Program-made: the position numbers and the translations under genes
NCBI RefSeq assembly: GCF_947623445.1
Contig: NC_135244.1
Location: 1,984,001-2,048,000 of the forward strand
Length of the DNA stretch: 64,000 bases
Source of the DNA: Clavelina lepadiformis
Taxonomy: Eukaryota > Chordata > Ascidiacea > Aplousobranchia > Clavelinidae
Direction of reading: 5' to 3'
Part shown: positions 1-13,072 of the stretch, in pieces
Numbering within the stretch: the stretch's first letter is position 1
Layout of the letters: every line of letters starts with the position of its first letter
The notes under the pieces: model-generated
Told to the model about the DNA's origin: nothing
Seen by the model: the letters and a program-made list of their open reading frames with translations, nothing else
Databases searched by the model: none

Positions 1-974
1 AAGTTTCTAATATTAAGCGTGAAGTTGCAAATCACTTGCTCGCTGCTCCCAGCTAACGGTTGCTTTACAAGACTTCAACCTAAGAATCTTGAAGGATTCC
101 GTCCACTTTGTATCCGTTGAGTTTTTCATAAATATAACTTTCCAAAGATCTTTCGTAGAAGGTTACCGTAGTTCATAAAGATATACACAGCTTATTTTCG
201 TCCTAAAATTTTAAATTCAAATTTTAGAGCAACAACGACACTACAATGAAATTTAGAACTGCATTGCACATTATGGAGTATAGTTAACCATTCGATTTTA
301 AGAAAGAATAGATAAGATTGCATTTTACGCTCAACGAATCAGCGCTCGCAGCTACGAAATCCATAAAATTGCAATATAAATCACTACAGTATAAGTCGTT
401 CATTGTCTTCAGTTTTTCCAAAATATACAGACTGCCATCTTGGTTAATTTGTTACATGTTGGTTGCTACCGCTAACTAATGTTCAATTTTCTTTGCGTAA
501 TTTCGCTAATTTGTTTTATAGTACTCTGAAGTATAGTTGCTTCCATTTTGATAGGATTTTCGCTAAACTATATATAAATTCTAAACGATTACTTTATTGA
601 CCTGCGTTTAAAGCTTTACTGAATAACAATTAGTAACTTATATAAAGAAGTTGATATCAATCGGTAGCAATGATGAAATTTATGATACTGCCAGTGAACT
701 TGAAATCGAAGGAAAGACTTTCAGAAGCAAGCATTAAGATTGAACTGTACATAGAGTATTACCGCAATATTTAAACGCAGTGTGTATTCACATTGTAGCT
801 TTATTTTGCACAATTGTTATGACAATGCTGTTGCTCAATCAATTAAAATAGAATTTCTGTGTTAATATGTCAATATAAATTTATAAGCTAACTTCGATCC
901 ATGCGCAGAAATTGGTGTTGATATACAGTGAAAATTTTCACAGTAACTTTAACGAACTGTTAATTGTCATTGAT
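1..974. other. 3' flank of the ARM-TIR gene, no gene seen
   Basis: AT-rich sequence with no long open frame, RNA gene or recognisable repeat on either strand. It lies downstream of the minus-strand ARM-TIR gene, so its right part should hold that transcript's 3' untranslated region. Confidence 0.5.
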
Positions 975-3900
975 TTAATGTAATTTTTTCCCTCTATTTC
1001 CAAGTCGCCTGATAAGCTGTTGATGAATTGTCATGCTGTACCCATCGGTGAGATCATAATGGACCTTCATTCCTTTTAGCAGACCTATTAGGAGAAAACA
1101 AACGTGGTCGTTGACGTCACTTGTATGCGTGCGAACATAACCCACCTAGCCAGCCATTGGGCTTGAATGACTTTTCCACTAGCACTGGTATGATGTCGTC
1201 AGGAACGAGCCGTTCGCATGCGTATTCGGCTTCTTGTCTGAAAAGTACAATGAAATGAATATTCTGGCAAAAAGAAAAAAAATTATACGTTTTTTTGTCT
1301 CTACTAACTTTCATGCCAAAATGAACCCAATTTAACAGTTATGAAACGATCTTGTTTTATTCTTACCGACAGTGTTTGCTGTCTCTGTATTTTTTCGAGA
1401 TGCACATGAGTACAACAGCCGATTCTTCAACCGCCTTTGCCATGGAATCCAGTAGATTGGCTTCCATACTCTCAATGTCCATCCACACCTGGTAACCCGA
1501 CGTCTCAAGCTGCTCCTTGACCTTTGTAGCAAATAATTTCACAATTACTGCTTATTCGCTCTATGAGAAATGATGCGCACAAACACTACACTTTCCGTGA
1601 ATAAATATTTTGTGCTCATGGAAAGTCACCTTAATCATGATATTCTGGCTATCCCATTGGTAGCTGATCATCACGTGTTTTCTTCTTAATCCAGTTTCAG
1701 CTGGACCGTCAGACTAAAACGAGATTTCAACATCAATAGTGTTTAAAGATGAACCTTATGAACACAGTAATCCAAAATATTTAGAATAATCACTGAGATA
1801 AACACCTGAGTTGCTCGACGGTGAAGTGTATTTTTCGATTCCGGTCTTCTATCTACTGGCGATATGCTTTTTACAGCTTTTGACATAGGCACGAGCGCCA
1901 GTGCTTCATCAGCTTTCTTCGAACTTGCCCAGTCGACTTTCTCCATATCACCCATTTTCAACACAAACAAGCAACTTTCGGCGTTGTTTTGGAGTTTGCT
2001 GAAACAGATATTTTTGTTAAAAATCCGGTAAGGAAAAGTTACAAATTTGAAAGCTCAAACAGTGCAAAAATGCAAAACAATATTAATTAAAACAATACAC
2101 TATGTTGTACGCTGGAGACAGATTTGAAAAACCAACTTGTCACAAACGTACTTGTTTGTTGAACTATCAATTGCTATATAATGCAAAAGGTTCATAATTT
2201 CGTCATTTGACTTGAATTTTTGTTTGTTTTGAGCTTAACAGCTGCCATCTTTTCTTCTTCATCACCTGTGAAAACATGCAGTACTAAAAATATTTGCATG
2301 AAAATACATAATGTTTGTGCCTATAGGTTATAGAATATATTCTTCAACAGTTGACTTATACCAAAAGCCACATTGAAACGTATTGTTGTCGTTGGTCGGC
2401 AGTCCAATGTTAGTGATATTAAAAGGCGCTAGACCTACTTTACGGCTCGAAATCGCACAAAAATAGGCCAAGCTCGACCTTCCTGAAGCATTTCTTGAAG
2501 GGAGCCCAACACCATTTCCTCCTTTACAATTTCAAGGCTGTTCTGGTCAACTTGAGCAAGTTTATCCAGACCATCCACAAGTTCTTCTGCCGAGAAACCA
2601 TCGTATTTATGGTCGCTTGTGGACATTGCAATATGTAGATTCTACATGACAAGACAAACCGAACCATGCGTAAGTAAGTATTCATGTAGTTTGTGTCTAG
2701 TACCTATAATTTATTTCCCATACCTGGATTATGTATTGTATCACACTTGGTTCTGCGATTATGACGTTGTCAGTTTTCTCGTCCATGGTGTAAGCAGTGA
2801 GAAGCGTGCAAACCACACGCAACGATGTGTGTTCACGAATCTGTGGTATAAAATATTTCAGAACAAGAAAATAACTAATGGCTTTATTGTTTGCGTTATT
2901 GCTTGATGGCTCGTGTTTCTTAAATTCTTATGCTTAATATACCTGAACGTTTCGACTTTTCTTTGCATATCGTTTTATTAAATTTGACATATGGAGTTGA
3001 CCGAAGTATTTGTCGCTCACACCCAATCTAGCGCAGTTGTGTAATATGCTAACAGCTTGCAAAACACGAAATCCTTGTCCCTAAAATTAAGCAATATGCA
3101 ATGACAGTTACAGAGATTGATGATGACATAACTGCGAACGTATTTCAAATACATATACTGACGAACATTCAAGTCCTGGTTAAAGGTGTTTTCTAATTGC
3201 TGCAAAATTTCCACCAGATGTTTCAATAATCCGCACCTTCCACATTCGTCGCAGAATTGGAAGCTTATATTGGAAGCATTCCAGCACAAATTGCCGATAT
3301 TATCCAAAAACTCACCTGTTGATCTAAAACACAAATTTTGTAAACTTAAATCGGTCGAACATAATTTTTGGACCTTATTTGTTAAGTTTTTGTTGGATTA
3401 TGTACCTATTATCTTGATCTGAGATCTGATTTTCTTCATAGTTTCGCATCATTTCCATAAAACTCTGGCAAACTGCTACACCACCAAGATTAGCAATTTC
3501 GTTTGCGACAGCAAGATGGTATTCCTAATTTTACATGTGCTTAATACGATTTAGAGATAAATTTAAACATAAAAAATATTCATCTATATTGTATATGTCC
3601 TGAGACGCTTTTTTAATTAGAATATACCGAAAAAATGTAAATATGCGCTTTTCACCGACCACATTATAGTTTTTATAGATTTAGTTTTTTTCTCCTTTCA
3701 AACACAAAAGCTTTTCCAGTAAAGTAGTGTATACTCACCTTGTTCTTTGCAGGGTTTGTTAGAGACAGGTTTAGTTTTGCCAAACTTTGAGTGGCCGCCT
3801 CATTGATTACGGAAAATCGTTGGAGCCTGTTCCTTCCATCTTTCATGGTGTCGAGTTGGTCTTTCACAAATTGTTTTACTAAAAGTGAAGAAAGTTGAGT

Positions 3901-6095
3901 GGGAAGTTTCGAACGAAATCAATTTCAACTAAATGTGTTGATTTGTACCTGAATCAGTTTCACGTTGACCGCTGGAGGAAGTGGAAGAAGAAGAATTAAC
4001 TGATGTTGAAAAATCGGTTGAGGAAAGCACCTGTAATGTGTATAGCGCGTAAAACACAATTCCTGTGGTTACTGGTTTAGATATGATGTGAATTTCTCAC
4101 CTGGGCAAAATTTCTAAAATGAGGACCAAGTTGTATGGTTTCATCGATATCTCCATCTTTGTCCTTGTTGCTGTTGCTTTCATCACTGTGAGCATCGATA
4201 GCGGAAACAATCTGAGTCGCAATGACTTTATGCTTTCTGAAATTAGACACAGTGAGACAGGTCAACGTTGCTAAGATGCAGAGCGTTTTTATAATACATG
4301 GTTGAAATCATATGTTATATTTGTAATTTTGTCTTACTGATTGCCCGACTTCGTTTGAATCCGACGAACACTTTCAAGAATTTTTTCGGAGGATTTCACA
4401 ATCTTTATGTTTTCTTTATTCGAAATCAGCTTGGTCACCAACTTCAAAGCAGCTAGTATCTCTTTATCTTTTCCTGTGCATTATCATGTGGTTTTATTGT
4501 TTGAATTTTTGTGTGATTCAAAAGAAAAACGTATTGCAATTACAGCAGGAAATACTAGATACGCGGAAACAAGATAAATACAGCCTTGTCGAAAATTCCA
4601 CCTGATTTGAGAACCTCTGCAAGTGAAGTTATAAAATCTGAAGCCCTGGCCAGAACGTAATTATTTTTGTCATTATTTGAGAAAAGTGAAAGATCCACGA
4701 GCAATTCTTCGGTGCTGAAACCTTCGCAACGATGTCTGGCATCTTGGAGAGATTGAATCAGCTTCTGTAAAGTTTAAACAATCGCGAAGCAAAGATACGA
4801 GAAATAAGGAAATAACTTAACATGTTTATTGTTTCATTAAACAGCTCCTTAAATTTTTTTGTTAGGCAATTGTAGCAATAGTTAGATTCAGTGTAGTAAG
4901 AATATGACTTGACATAACAAAGATTGAAACTTGATCTTTCAGAACATATACTACTGTATGAACCAAAGAAATGTAACCTCAGTGACGTCATAAAGAAGTT
5001 GATCGCTCACAACAAAGATATCATCTTTTTGTTCCTTTTCCACAACAGCATGGGATAATAGAACAGCGCTAAGCAAATCCAGACATGTCCAACTTCTAAT
5101 CTAATATTAAAAGAACCTTCATTTTTCAGTTTTATTTGATCAATAACTCCTTCTAATAAATGTTGTTATTATTCACTCAAAATGCTTATTCCATTCATGC
5201 ATATACAAAAGCAAGCCAGCGTGTTGAGTACATCAAGTTGCTTACCGGAAGCTTAGATGAATTTTCTCTATACCAGTACAGCAAGTTTGCAACGTTTAAT
5301 TGGCGAAGATGCAACAAGCATACTTGGCTGGATCTTGCACAGTTTTGAAGAATGCTAATCGCTTGAAAGACGAGATATCCGTGATTCTGCGACATGAAAA
5401 TATCAACCTTTTACTTCAGTGTGGAGTAGCCTTAAAGTGAATCACAACATTTTTTGTTGTTGTCCAATCTTACTTCGAGATCATTTTTGAAAATACTTTT
5501 GTAAGTTCGAAGGTCGTCCAGGAGATATTCCATTAACCCACATTCTTTACATTTGTCACAAAAACCCTTACTGTGGTCGGTTGCATTCCAGAAAACCCCC
5601 CTGATCGTTTCGTAACATTTGAAGACTGATCTAGCCGCGGAAAAAAATATTTCTTTTTTAACACATTCACTTAGACTGTTAGCACTTTTTGATGTTTGCA
5701 TTTGTCAGTTACTCACTTGTTTTTAAGACTGCCTTTGAGAGCTTTCATGAATTTGAAAAGCAAAGAAGCGCCGTCTAAATCAGCGAGTTTATCAGCTTCG
5801 TTGTTTATCTAATAAAAAAAAACTGTTTTTGTAACGTTAATAAATCTTAAAATCCTCCATGAAATCAACTATCACTTTACTGGTCTAGACCACAACAAAG
5901 TATTTCAAGGAAAAATAATACTTGCGCCAAAATATCCAATTCGTCCAAGAGGTTTTGCACGCGCTTGTTTAAACTCTTATTTGTTGTCAATTCGTTGTGG
6001 TAAACTCGTAATTGGGACAGATTTTTCTCCACAGACGGCAGAATATCTCTTGCTTTAATCAATTCTTTGTTTGGAAAGGTAGCTGTGTTTCCCAT
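975..6095 (-). CDS. ARM-repeat and TIR-domain protein (21 exons, 865 aa)
   Basis: Spliced model on the minus strand; exons (high to low): 6095-5922, 5808-5717, 5630-5474, 5386-5324, 5100-4978, 4764-4602, 4473-4338, 4236-4101, 4030-3949, 3878-3739, 3524-3406, 3323-3167, 3080-3021, 2840-2724, 2641-2479, 2233-2152, 1998-1806, 1713-1630, 1521-1367, 1237-1146, 1084-975. All phases agree and the sum is 866 codons. The C-terminal TIR domain (last four exons) shows HVMISYQWDSQ, then GYQVWMDIESM, then VVLMCISKKY, then CRQEAEYA, then IIPVLVEKSF and GWLG. The second Glu of CRQEAEYA lies 11 residues before the IIPV strand, the spacing I recall for the SARM1 catalytic Glu, so NAD hydrolase activity is possible. 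The N-terminal 600 residues are armadillo-like and duplicated: exons 2-7 match exons 11-16 with the same intron phases (WNATDHSKGFCDKC against WNASNISFQFCDEC; QAISILQNCARSS against QAVSILHNCARLG). A Ser-rich linker (exon 9) separates the blocks. By analogy the ARM part would sense or restrain the TIR part; this is inference. Weak points: the exon 16 and 19 acceptors lack good pyrimidine tracts, the exon 12 donor is GTTCGT, and an upstream ATG exists at 6122. Confidence 0.85.
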
Positions 6096-6490
6096 TTTGA
6101 CACTTCTCTCTTTTTTCTGCAATATGGCTGGACGTGTAAGTCTATAGTCTAGTCTACTATACCATAAAATGTCAGTACCACCACGGCTTACCTTACAGTG
6201 TAAATTCCAGCGCAGTGGTTGTTGACTTATTTTTTAGTTGTCGTAAAGTTTATAATTGTATGCAAATCAGTTCGGTTTCAAGTAAACCAACAGCGCCACC
6301 TGTCGGTGTTATTTGTCACAGCTGTAGCTTTGATTTCTGGACCTGTTTCATTACAATGTAGTGTAAAATGGTAGCAATCGCGTGGCTTGTGTACCTTCAA
6401 TTTTGGTTAAATATTGGTCTATGTGGAGAAATGGAAATATCTAACTGGTTGTAGGTAAACAATACGGCGTTTTATCATATTTTCAAGAGG

Positions 6491-6712
6491 TTAGAAATGA
6501 TTAATGGTACCGGAGAAACGCGACAAATAGTTATTGAAGTTTCTGCGAACACCAGGTGTAATTTGACGCCGACGAGCAAATGTAACTGAGAACAACAATC
6601 CATCCAGTAGTGCTCTTCTTTCGGTTATGTTAGCTAAATTGATTTCAGTGGCTTCCGTGTGAGCAAATAGATGACAGCAGATGTGATCGCTGATGTCTAT
6701 CTCTCCAATGTG
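6491..6712 (-). CDS. Possible terminal exon of an unrecognised gene
   Basis: A 73-codon open stretch follows a good acceptor (TTTTCACAG) at 6712 and ends at TAA. It reads HIGEIDISDHICCHL near the start and ends GTINHF. No family is recognised. The rest of the gene would lie to the right on the minus strand (above 7 kb), but no convincing in-phase partner exon was found; a short open stretch ending in EKFQ before a GTATGG donor near 7002 is the nearest candidate. It could be a chance frame. Confidence 0.25.
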   Translation of the reverse strand, partial: HIGEIDISDHICCHLFAHTEATEINLANITERRALLDGLLFSVTFARRRQITPGVRRNFNNYLSRFSGTINHF

Positions 6713-8130
6713 CTGTGAAAAGCTCCATAATATATTCCTTGTGTACAACATTCGCAATATAATATAATAGCATCTTTGATTTTTGAGTCATATTTCGTTG
6801 CAATACTTGTTTATCTATACTGTGATCAGTAAAACAAAAAATCCAATAGACTTTTTGCACACTAAAAACGCTCGAACTGAGATTTCGGTCACGTGACACT
6901 GTTAGATCTTTTACAATGTGAACTTCTTTTTTATAAACTTTCGCAATGATGAGAAACAATAAGTTTTTCAAGTTTGTTTTTATTTTGATTTGATGCCATA
7001 CTTGAAACTTCTCCACAAAAAAATTGAAGAAACAGTTGCATGATCTGCATCACCGTTTTCTGGTAGTCCGGTAAATACGTTACCGTACCCTTCTAAGTTA
7101 ATTTAAAGCCTTAAATATGCTTTATTTGAATTTAACTATCCTTTATCTAAATCTAACTATAGGCTATCCTCGTTCAGCGACTTTGTACTTAGTTCCATAT
7201 TAAGTCAAAAAAATCAATGGTTCATTTGTTTGTTGTAGGCCCCCGCAGTAGGCTACAATCTGACTTTTGGATGGTTTACCACTCGGGACTAAACCCGGCT
7301 TTGTCGGAATGCGTGTATGAATGCGTAATCTATAATTTTTGTAAAAAGCAATGATACAGAGGCCTAGAAAATCACGAAAAGTGTGCTTGTAAAAAATTCA
7401 CATCCATTACCTACGACTTGGAGCTCATTTGTCGTCTGATTTTCAGACAACGTACTTTTCGCACATGCGCACAACGAATTGTGCAATAGGTCTGTTACGG
7501 ACTTTGTTCCTCACATGTTGTGTTGTTACTTATCATCGTGTTTTCGTTTGAAGCGTTTTTACCAATCAGCACCTTTTACGCGTTTGTTAACTATTTTAAT
7601 CACGTGATTTGGCACCCTTGTTATATATAAAGATTGTGCGCTTTTTAGGGAGGTTAGTCTGAGTCGGCGTCTGGCTGAGATCAATAGAATGTGGCTTTTC
7701 GAAGATCATCGGTTTGTTTCATTAGCGTGATAACGCTACACAGTCTCACAGTTGAAGGTTACTCACAGTTACTTGCAGTTAAAGGTTTCGCGGTTCACCG
7801 TAAATGTGAAATTAAGCCTGGCAACATGAACGAGAAAAAAATCGTTACAGGTCCATTAAGCATACTGTTTGAACATAGCGACTTAACCGAAGTCCGGTCG
7901 ATGTTGTTACGATGGTTAACAAATTATACCCTTCAATAATGCAGGTTTTAGCGTTTTGGTCTTATCAATAACACCTAATCCCCACACCATAGCAACTATA
8001 GCCAGGATAAAATAAAAGTAGGCTACCTTTCGCTCTCTGTTCGATCAGGGGTTGATTTTCTGTATATTGTGAAAACTCAATGTATACACGATTCGCGTCA
8101 TTGCTGGTGGCGCAAAAGTCAGTAATAAGT
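6713..8130. other. Intergenic stretch with a TATA-like site, no firm gene
   Basis: No supported gene. A TATATAAAG-like box near 7625 lies about 65 bases before an 82-codon plus-strand frame (7691-7939) that has no recognisable motif or domain, so I do not call it a gene. The segment may be an old promoter or repeat end. Confidence 0.35.
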
Positions 8131-8290
8131 CCAAAAACAAGTTGGCCTTTAATCAAAGAGTATTCGTCAGTAAATACGGTGAAAGGATTTGTACTAAAAT
8201 AAACTGGTGAAGCAGTTATTGCCATAAATAAGCGGCATAAACGCAAATCGATGGCTTAATTATGACCAAAATGGCGGTTCTTATTACGTC
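8130..8290 (+). repeat. Remnant of the SULT-cluster 3' flanking unit
   Basis: Clear patchy similarity, in plus orientation, to the 3' flanks of SULT copies D and E (25500-25630 and 36945-37095): shared words include TTTAATCAAAGAGTA, GTCAGTAAA, GGTGAAAG and GCAGTAATTGCC-like text. It is opposite in orientation to the neighbouring copy A, so it is likely the leftover edge of a further, lost plus-strand copy. Confidence 0.5.
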
Positions 8291-8782
8291 ACATTAAAAG
8301 AAACAATAGAGACGAGTTGGGTATTTGGATCAAGTATGACTAGAATGTTTCTTGTGACAGTCAAGTAAAGGTTAAGGTATAACTATAGCGTACTTAATAT
8401 AGTGCCAAACCAAGTAAATAGGGAAGAATTACATCAGCAGAAAACACGACTGTATTAACATAACTCGTTTGCAACAATTTAATTGTTATAAAGTTATAGT
8501 CATTGTCGTCTGAAATTATCGCGTAAAACTGTTTTGAGCTTTATAAACCTTTCATGGAGTTTCAGCTTTATTGCATATAGGCAATTATGGATAAGCCATG
8601 ATGTATTACTTCCAACCAAGCAAACTAAATACTAAGAAGAACCCAAGACGTAGCTTTAATGATCATTTGTTGTATTACAATAAGACTGATTGTTAGGCTA
8701 TAATCATGGCATCCATTTAAAGTAATCTTAAAGTATGTGTATAGTATTGTGCGTCAGAATAAACCGATTAAATATTAAACAG

Positions 8783-10661
8783 TTATTCGTATATAAATTT
8801 GATGTCGATGCCGGAGAGCTTCTCGTTAAACTTTTCATCCATGAGCTCAGACTGAGCTACAGTGAATTGATTCTTCCAATCTGCAACTTTACCTGCAAAG
8901 TGAAACGACACATTGCAATCGTGCAAAAGAAATGGTTCAATTTTATCCTATAATAAACCCACTTAGATTGCAATTGTGTAGAGAGATATACCTTTCCGGA
9001 AAAATGACATTTGCGACATGGGTTTCGAGGCTTCTTTTTTCATGCTTTGAAACGAAGTTGCTTCCACAAGTTCATCAATCTCCTCATCACTTCTCTTAAC
9101 TCCAAGAAAATCAGCAATTTTTTTAATCTCTTTTGCCGGATCCTAATAAATGCCACAAATGAGGGAACTTTTATCTGTACTGGCGCCACAAATATTGTGT
9201 AGTATTTCCAAACTCACCTTCTTCATCTCTTCGTACATGAGAAACAAAACGTTGTCGTCATTGCGGTAAGGGTAATAGGATAAGATGTGATCTGGATACC
9301 ATTCGCCTTCTTTTGAATGCACCGGTTGCTTTCCTGGTTTATAACAATTTATTGGTAGTTTAAGGCAGTTAAACGACAAGTCCTTGCTTTATAGCAATGC
9401 AACTTCACGAGTTCCTTTGAATTTGTTGGTTGCTTTCCTGTGTATTATGCTGTAGTTTTACTGTACGGCGAAATTCAACAGATAGACATCTGCATCATTA
9501 CTACGGTATGGGCATTCTATTTACCGTTTACAAGTGTTTCAAAAAATGCGTTCCATTCTGCTGGAAAGTGTTTAGCCATCTCCTCTGTCTTGTTGAAAGG
9601 GATGTTTTTGTTCATGTTAAACCAAGAAACAACTTGATCCTTGGGGTTTCTCATGACGTAGATGATCTATTTTTAAAATGGTAACCTAATATTTCCCAAA
9701 AATGGATCATTCGAAGAACTATATTGTATACAGTCACATCAACATCAAATACACAGAATCGATAAAAATATTTTGTACATTCAAACACGACGTAACATGT
9801 AACGTGGTAGTTCACCTTGCACCCGTTCTTTTTAAGTCGCTCCATGTTGATGAGAGGAGCCGGAAGATGAGTTCCCCAAATCTTCCTCTTCCATGGAAGC
9901 TTTAACATGATCTCGTAGTTCTTTGCTGAAATTCCAATTTGACTATACTAACAGTTAACAATTCTTATCCTTGTTAAAAACATTTGACAAAGCTTATTCA
10001 GCACAACAGAACTTGATCATCGAGGTTAAAGCGACCTAATTCAAGAGAAGTTTAACTTACGGGTCCCCGATTCAAGATAAGAAGTATTTGCGGTAATAAC
10101 TTTCATTAGATCCATCATCTTTTCATCGTCTTTGTAGATGACACTCTTTACAATCTGAGTCGTCCAAGTCGTTCCTGCAATCATTATTTTAACTCGTTTT
10201 TGCAATGACCTTTATGACGCGTCAATATGATATTGTACATTAGTCTATATTAGCGATATGACTTTCTTGGTTGAATAGAAATTTAGCCATTGGTGGCAGT
10301 AGTTAGTTTAATGTTTGCTCGTGCTCTAAAGCAGACGTAAAAGCACAATTACAGGTATAAAATTTTGTATTAGTCTGCACTTGGCTTTCCTAAAATTTTT
10401 ACCTGTTTTCGGATAAGAAGCGACCAAAACGTCCTGGTCAGTAGGAGTCCAATTGTCATATTGCCATTGAACTGTTTCAGCAGAGAAAGGCGGCGGAAAT
10501 CTGTAGCCTTTGCATTCAGTTACTTTGGGATTTAGAAACTGCTGGCCTCCAAACTCAACCAGATCAGTAACATCAGGTCGTTCATTTTCAGGGATAAACT
10601 TCAGCACATCTTCCTGCATTTTCATGAACATTGCCAAAAGCACCTTCTTGTCTGCGGCCAT
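8783..10661 (-). CDS. Cytosolic sulfotransferase, copy A (7 exons, 333 aa)
   Basis: Transfers sulfonate from PAPS to a small hydroxyl or amine acceptor in the cytosol. Exons (minus): 10661-10403, 10174-10061, 9925-9816, 9666-9525, 9333-9218, 9142-8992, 8892-8783; all splice phases agree. Family marks in order: 5'-phosphosulfate loop SYPKTGTTWT split by intron 1; THLPAPL with the catalytic His; RNPKDQVVSWF with the PAPS 3'-phosphate Ser; EEWYPD-type central region (EGEWYPDHILSYY), FLMYEEMKK; C-terminal RKGKVADWKNQFT, matching the RKGxxGDWK motif. Start chosen at MAADKKV because conservation among copies becomes strong there; an in-frame ATG lies upstream at 10730. Length is a little above the usual 290-300 residues because of a longer N-terminus. 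Tandem partner of copy B, same strand. Substrate cannot be told. Confidence 0.9.
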
Positions 10662-12019
10662 ATTGTGTACTTGTTTTAACGGGCAGCAAAATCCTACGAC
10701 AACCGGATTCAAGAATTGGCACTTAACCACACGATGTAACCTTCTTAGTACTAAATACTCTGTGTCTTCAGCTATTTATTAAAGTTTATAGATTTAATCC
10801 AAGCCTTGCTTTTTGTTATCACATTAGCCTAATGTTTAGTGTGTCATCAACTCCCTTTAACACGGCAATGATTACTGATAATGCTCTAGGCTTGCTTCCG
10901 CTGTACTAACAACAGCTTATCTTTATGTGTTATGTACAGTAAAGATCATTTTTTAATATTTGCACCGTCATGATGGTACTCCGGCGTACAAAGTACTGTA
11001 CAGATTCGTTTGCACTATCACCGATAGCAAACAAAGCTATGAAGTCATTGAGCTCACACTGGGCTGAACTTGACATCGCTAGTTGTAAGCACACATCATA
11101 ATGACTTACCCTTATTCGATATGTAAAAGGAAGGCTCGAGTTTTAATATTCGCCTGGTCATGATGGTACAAAGTACAGATTTGTAGCTGAACCAAAATTT
11201 TCAGTCAGGTTACACTCGGCTGGACGAGACAGATCACTAATTATAAACGCTGTCAGTTTTTGCTTCAAATATACTTGTCGTTTTGTGAAAGTTTTCCTGG
11301 AAATGAAGTTTTAAATAGTTTTGTCTCGGCAAATATATGAAATATCATACAATATCTGATCATTCAGCTTTTAAGGAAACTAATTTTGTGTAAACTATTT
11401 AATTGCTGTTTTCCATTCGTATTTGAACTTTACTCAAACGCGATATCGCAAGGAGTAACGCAATCAACTTCACTAAAGGATACCCTGTTAACTTTGAAGC
11501 ATGCACAAATTTAACATCTTGTTTCCTACAAATGGGAGTTTGACAAAACCAGTTATCCTGGTAACGCCATTACCGCAAAGCTCTTCAAATAAAATCGCCG
11601 ATGTAAGAAATACAACAATCACTTGGTTGGCCTAAAATTTGTTTGTCGATGTTGAGATGTTGAATTCCAAACAAAAAGCAGTTGTTGCCGAAACCAATGT
11701 TTTGCTTGTAATACAATCAGAGCTTATGTAAGACATTAGAATTTAACTTCCTCAGGCGAATGCTACAATTCAACTTGCCGGTTTGTAATACTTGTAAGTT
11801 TTGGACAATCGTTTACTCAACATAACGTTTTCTAGTCCCATTAAAACTGATCTTGGTTTGACAACTTTTCTGAAAAAGTAAATTGCAATGGCACCGATCA
11901 CATCTAACAAATAAGTTAATAAAGATTTTTTTGTGGTATTGAAATATTTACAACAAGTTGTGTGAAAGGCGTCTATATAGCACCATCATAATCATTTGTG
12001 TTTGTAATTCAGTCGACGA

Positions 12020-12110
12020 TAGCTGTTAAATATCAATGTCTATTCGTATGAAAACTTAATGTCAATGACGGGGAACTTCTCGTTAAACGTTTCACCCATG
12101 AGATACGGAA
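12020..12110 (-). pseudogene. SULT exon 7 remnant
   Basis: About 80 bases here resemble the end of the last SULT exon (8770-8860, 13060-13150): the words CTTCTCGTTAAAC and CATGAG occur in the same order, with many substitutions. No other exons of this copy are recognisable next to it except 3' flank text at 12280-12660 that belongs to copy B. It marks an older SULT copy lost between A and B. Confidence 0.55.
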
Positions 12111-13072
12111 TGCGAAAAAATACGAAAAGGCATGTTTTACCAGCTCATGTGCTGTAATTTTCAAAATTCTTTTTCATAAAATAGCCATTACCTGATACTA
12201 ATCACCTACCTATGAAGACGTATTCCATCCAAATTGCATCAGCTAGCCTACCACTACTACCGTACCTAATGCAAACCCCAATTATCAAGAATATAATTTT
12301 TACATTGTTACGTCATAATGACCACCGGCTTTTCGTCATAATAGAAGGCAAATTTGTCACACAATTTTGAAAATTACTGCTTAACCACTGAATATCATTA
12401 TAAATTCATTCACCAGTATATTTACTGACAACTACTCTTTGGCTTTAGACCAACTTATATTTGGACTTGCCTCTCACTTTAAAGCCTTCGAGTCCGATTT
12501 ACTACTTATGTAATTGCTTCAAAAATGCGCTCTTTTATGTTGGACAATATTTTTCATTGACTACATTCGGTAAAATATGAATTTTGCTCATTTTAAATTA
12601 AGAAGCAAGCTGACCTTTCAGGTTTCTTGTGGCGTAGAATATGATCTTTTGTAATCAGTGACAGTTTCATTATACTTGATATAGTGGCAAACCAAGTAAA
12701 TAGGTAAGAATTACATCAGCAGAAAACACGACTGTATTTACATAACTCGTTCGCAAAAATTTAGTTGTTATGAAGTTATAGTCGTTGTGGCTTATACTGT
12801 CTGAAATAGGCGTAAAACTGTTTTGAGCATTTATAAACTTTTCATGGAGTTTCAGCTTTATTGTATATAGGCAATTATGGATAAGCTATGATGTATCACT
12901 TCCAACCAAGCAAAGTAAATGCTAAGAAGAACCCAAGAAGTAGCTTAAATGATCATTTGTTGTATTACAATAAGACTGATTGTTAGGCTATAATCATGGC
13001 ATCCATTTAAAGTAATCTTAAAGTATGTGTATAGTATTGTGCGTCAGAATAAACCGATAAAATATTAAACAG

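Noticed and set aside
7492-7745. Possible solo LTR starting TGTTACGG and ending near AACGCTACA with a TATA-like box
   Set aside because: No target duplication at the presumed ends and no second copy in the window; a chance promoter-like stretch is equally likely.
7691-7939. 82-codon plus-strand frame after a TATA-like box
   Set aside because: No domain, no splice support, no paralogue in the window; length is within chance for this base composition.
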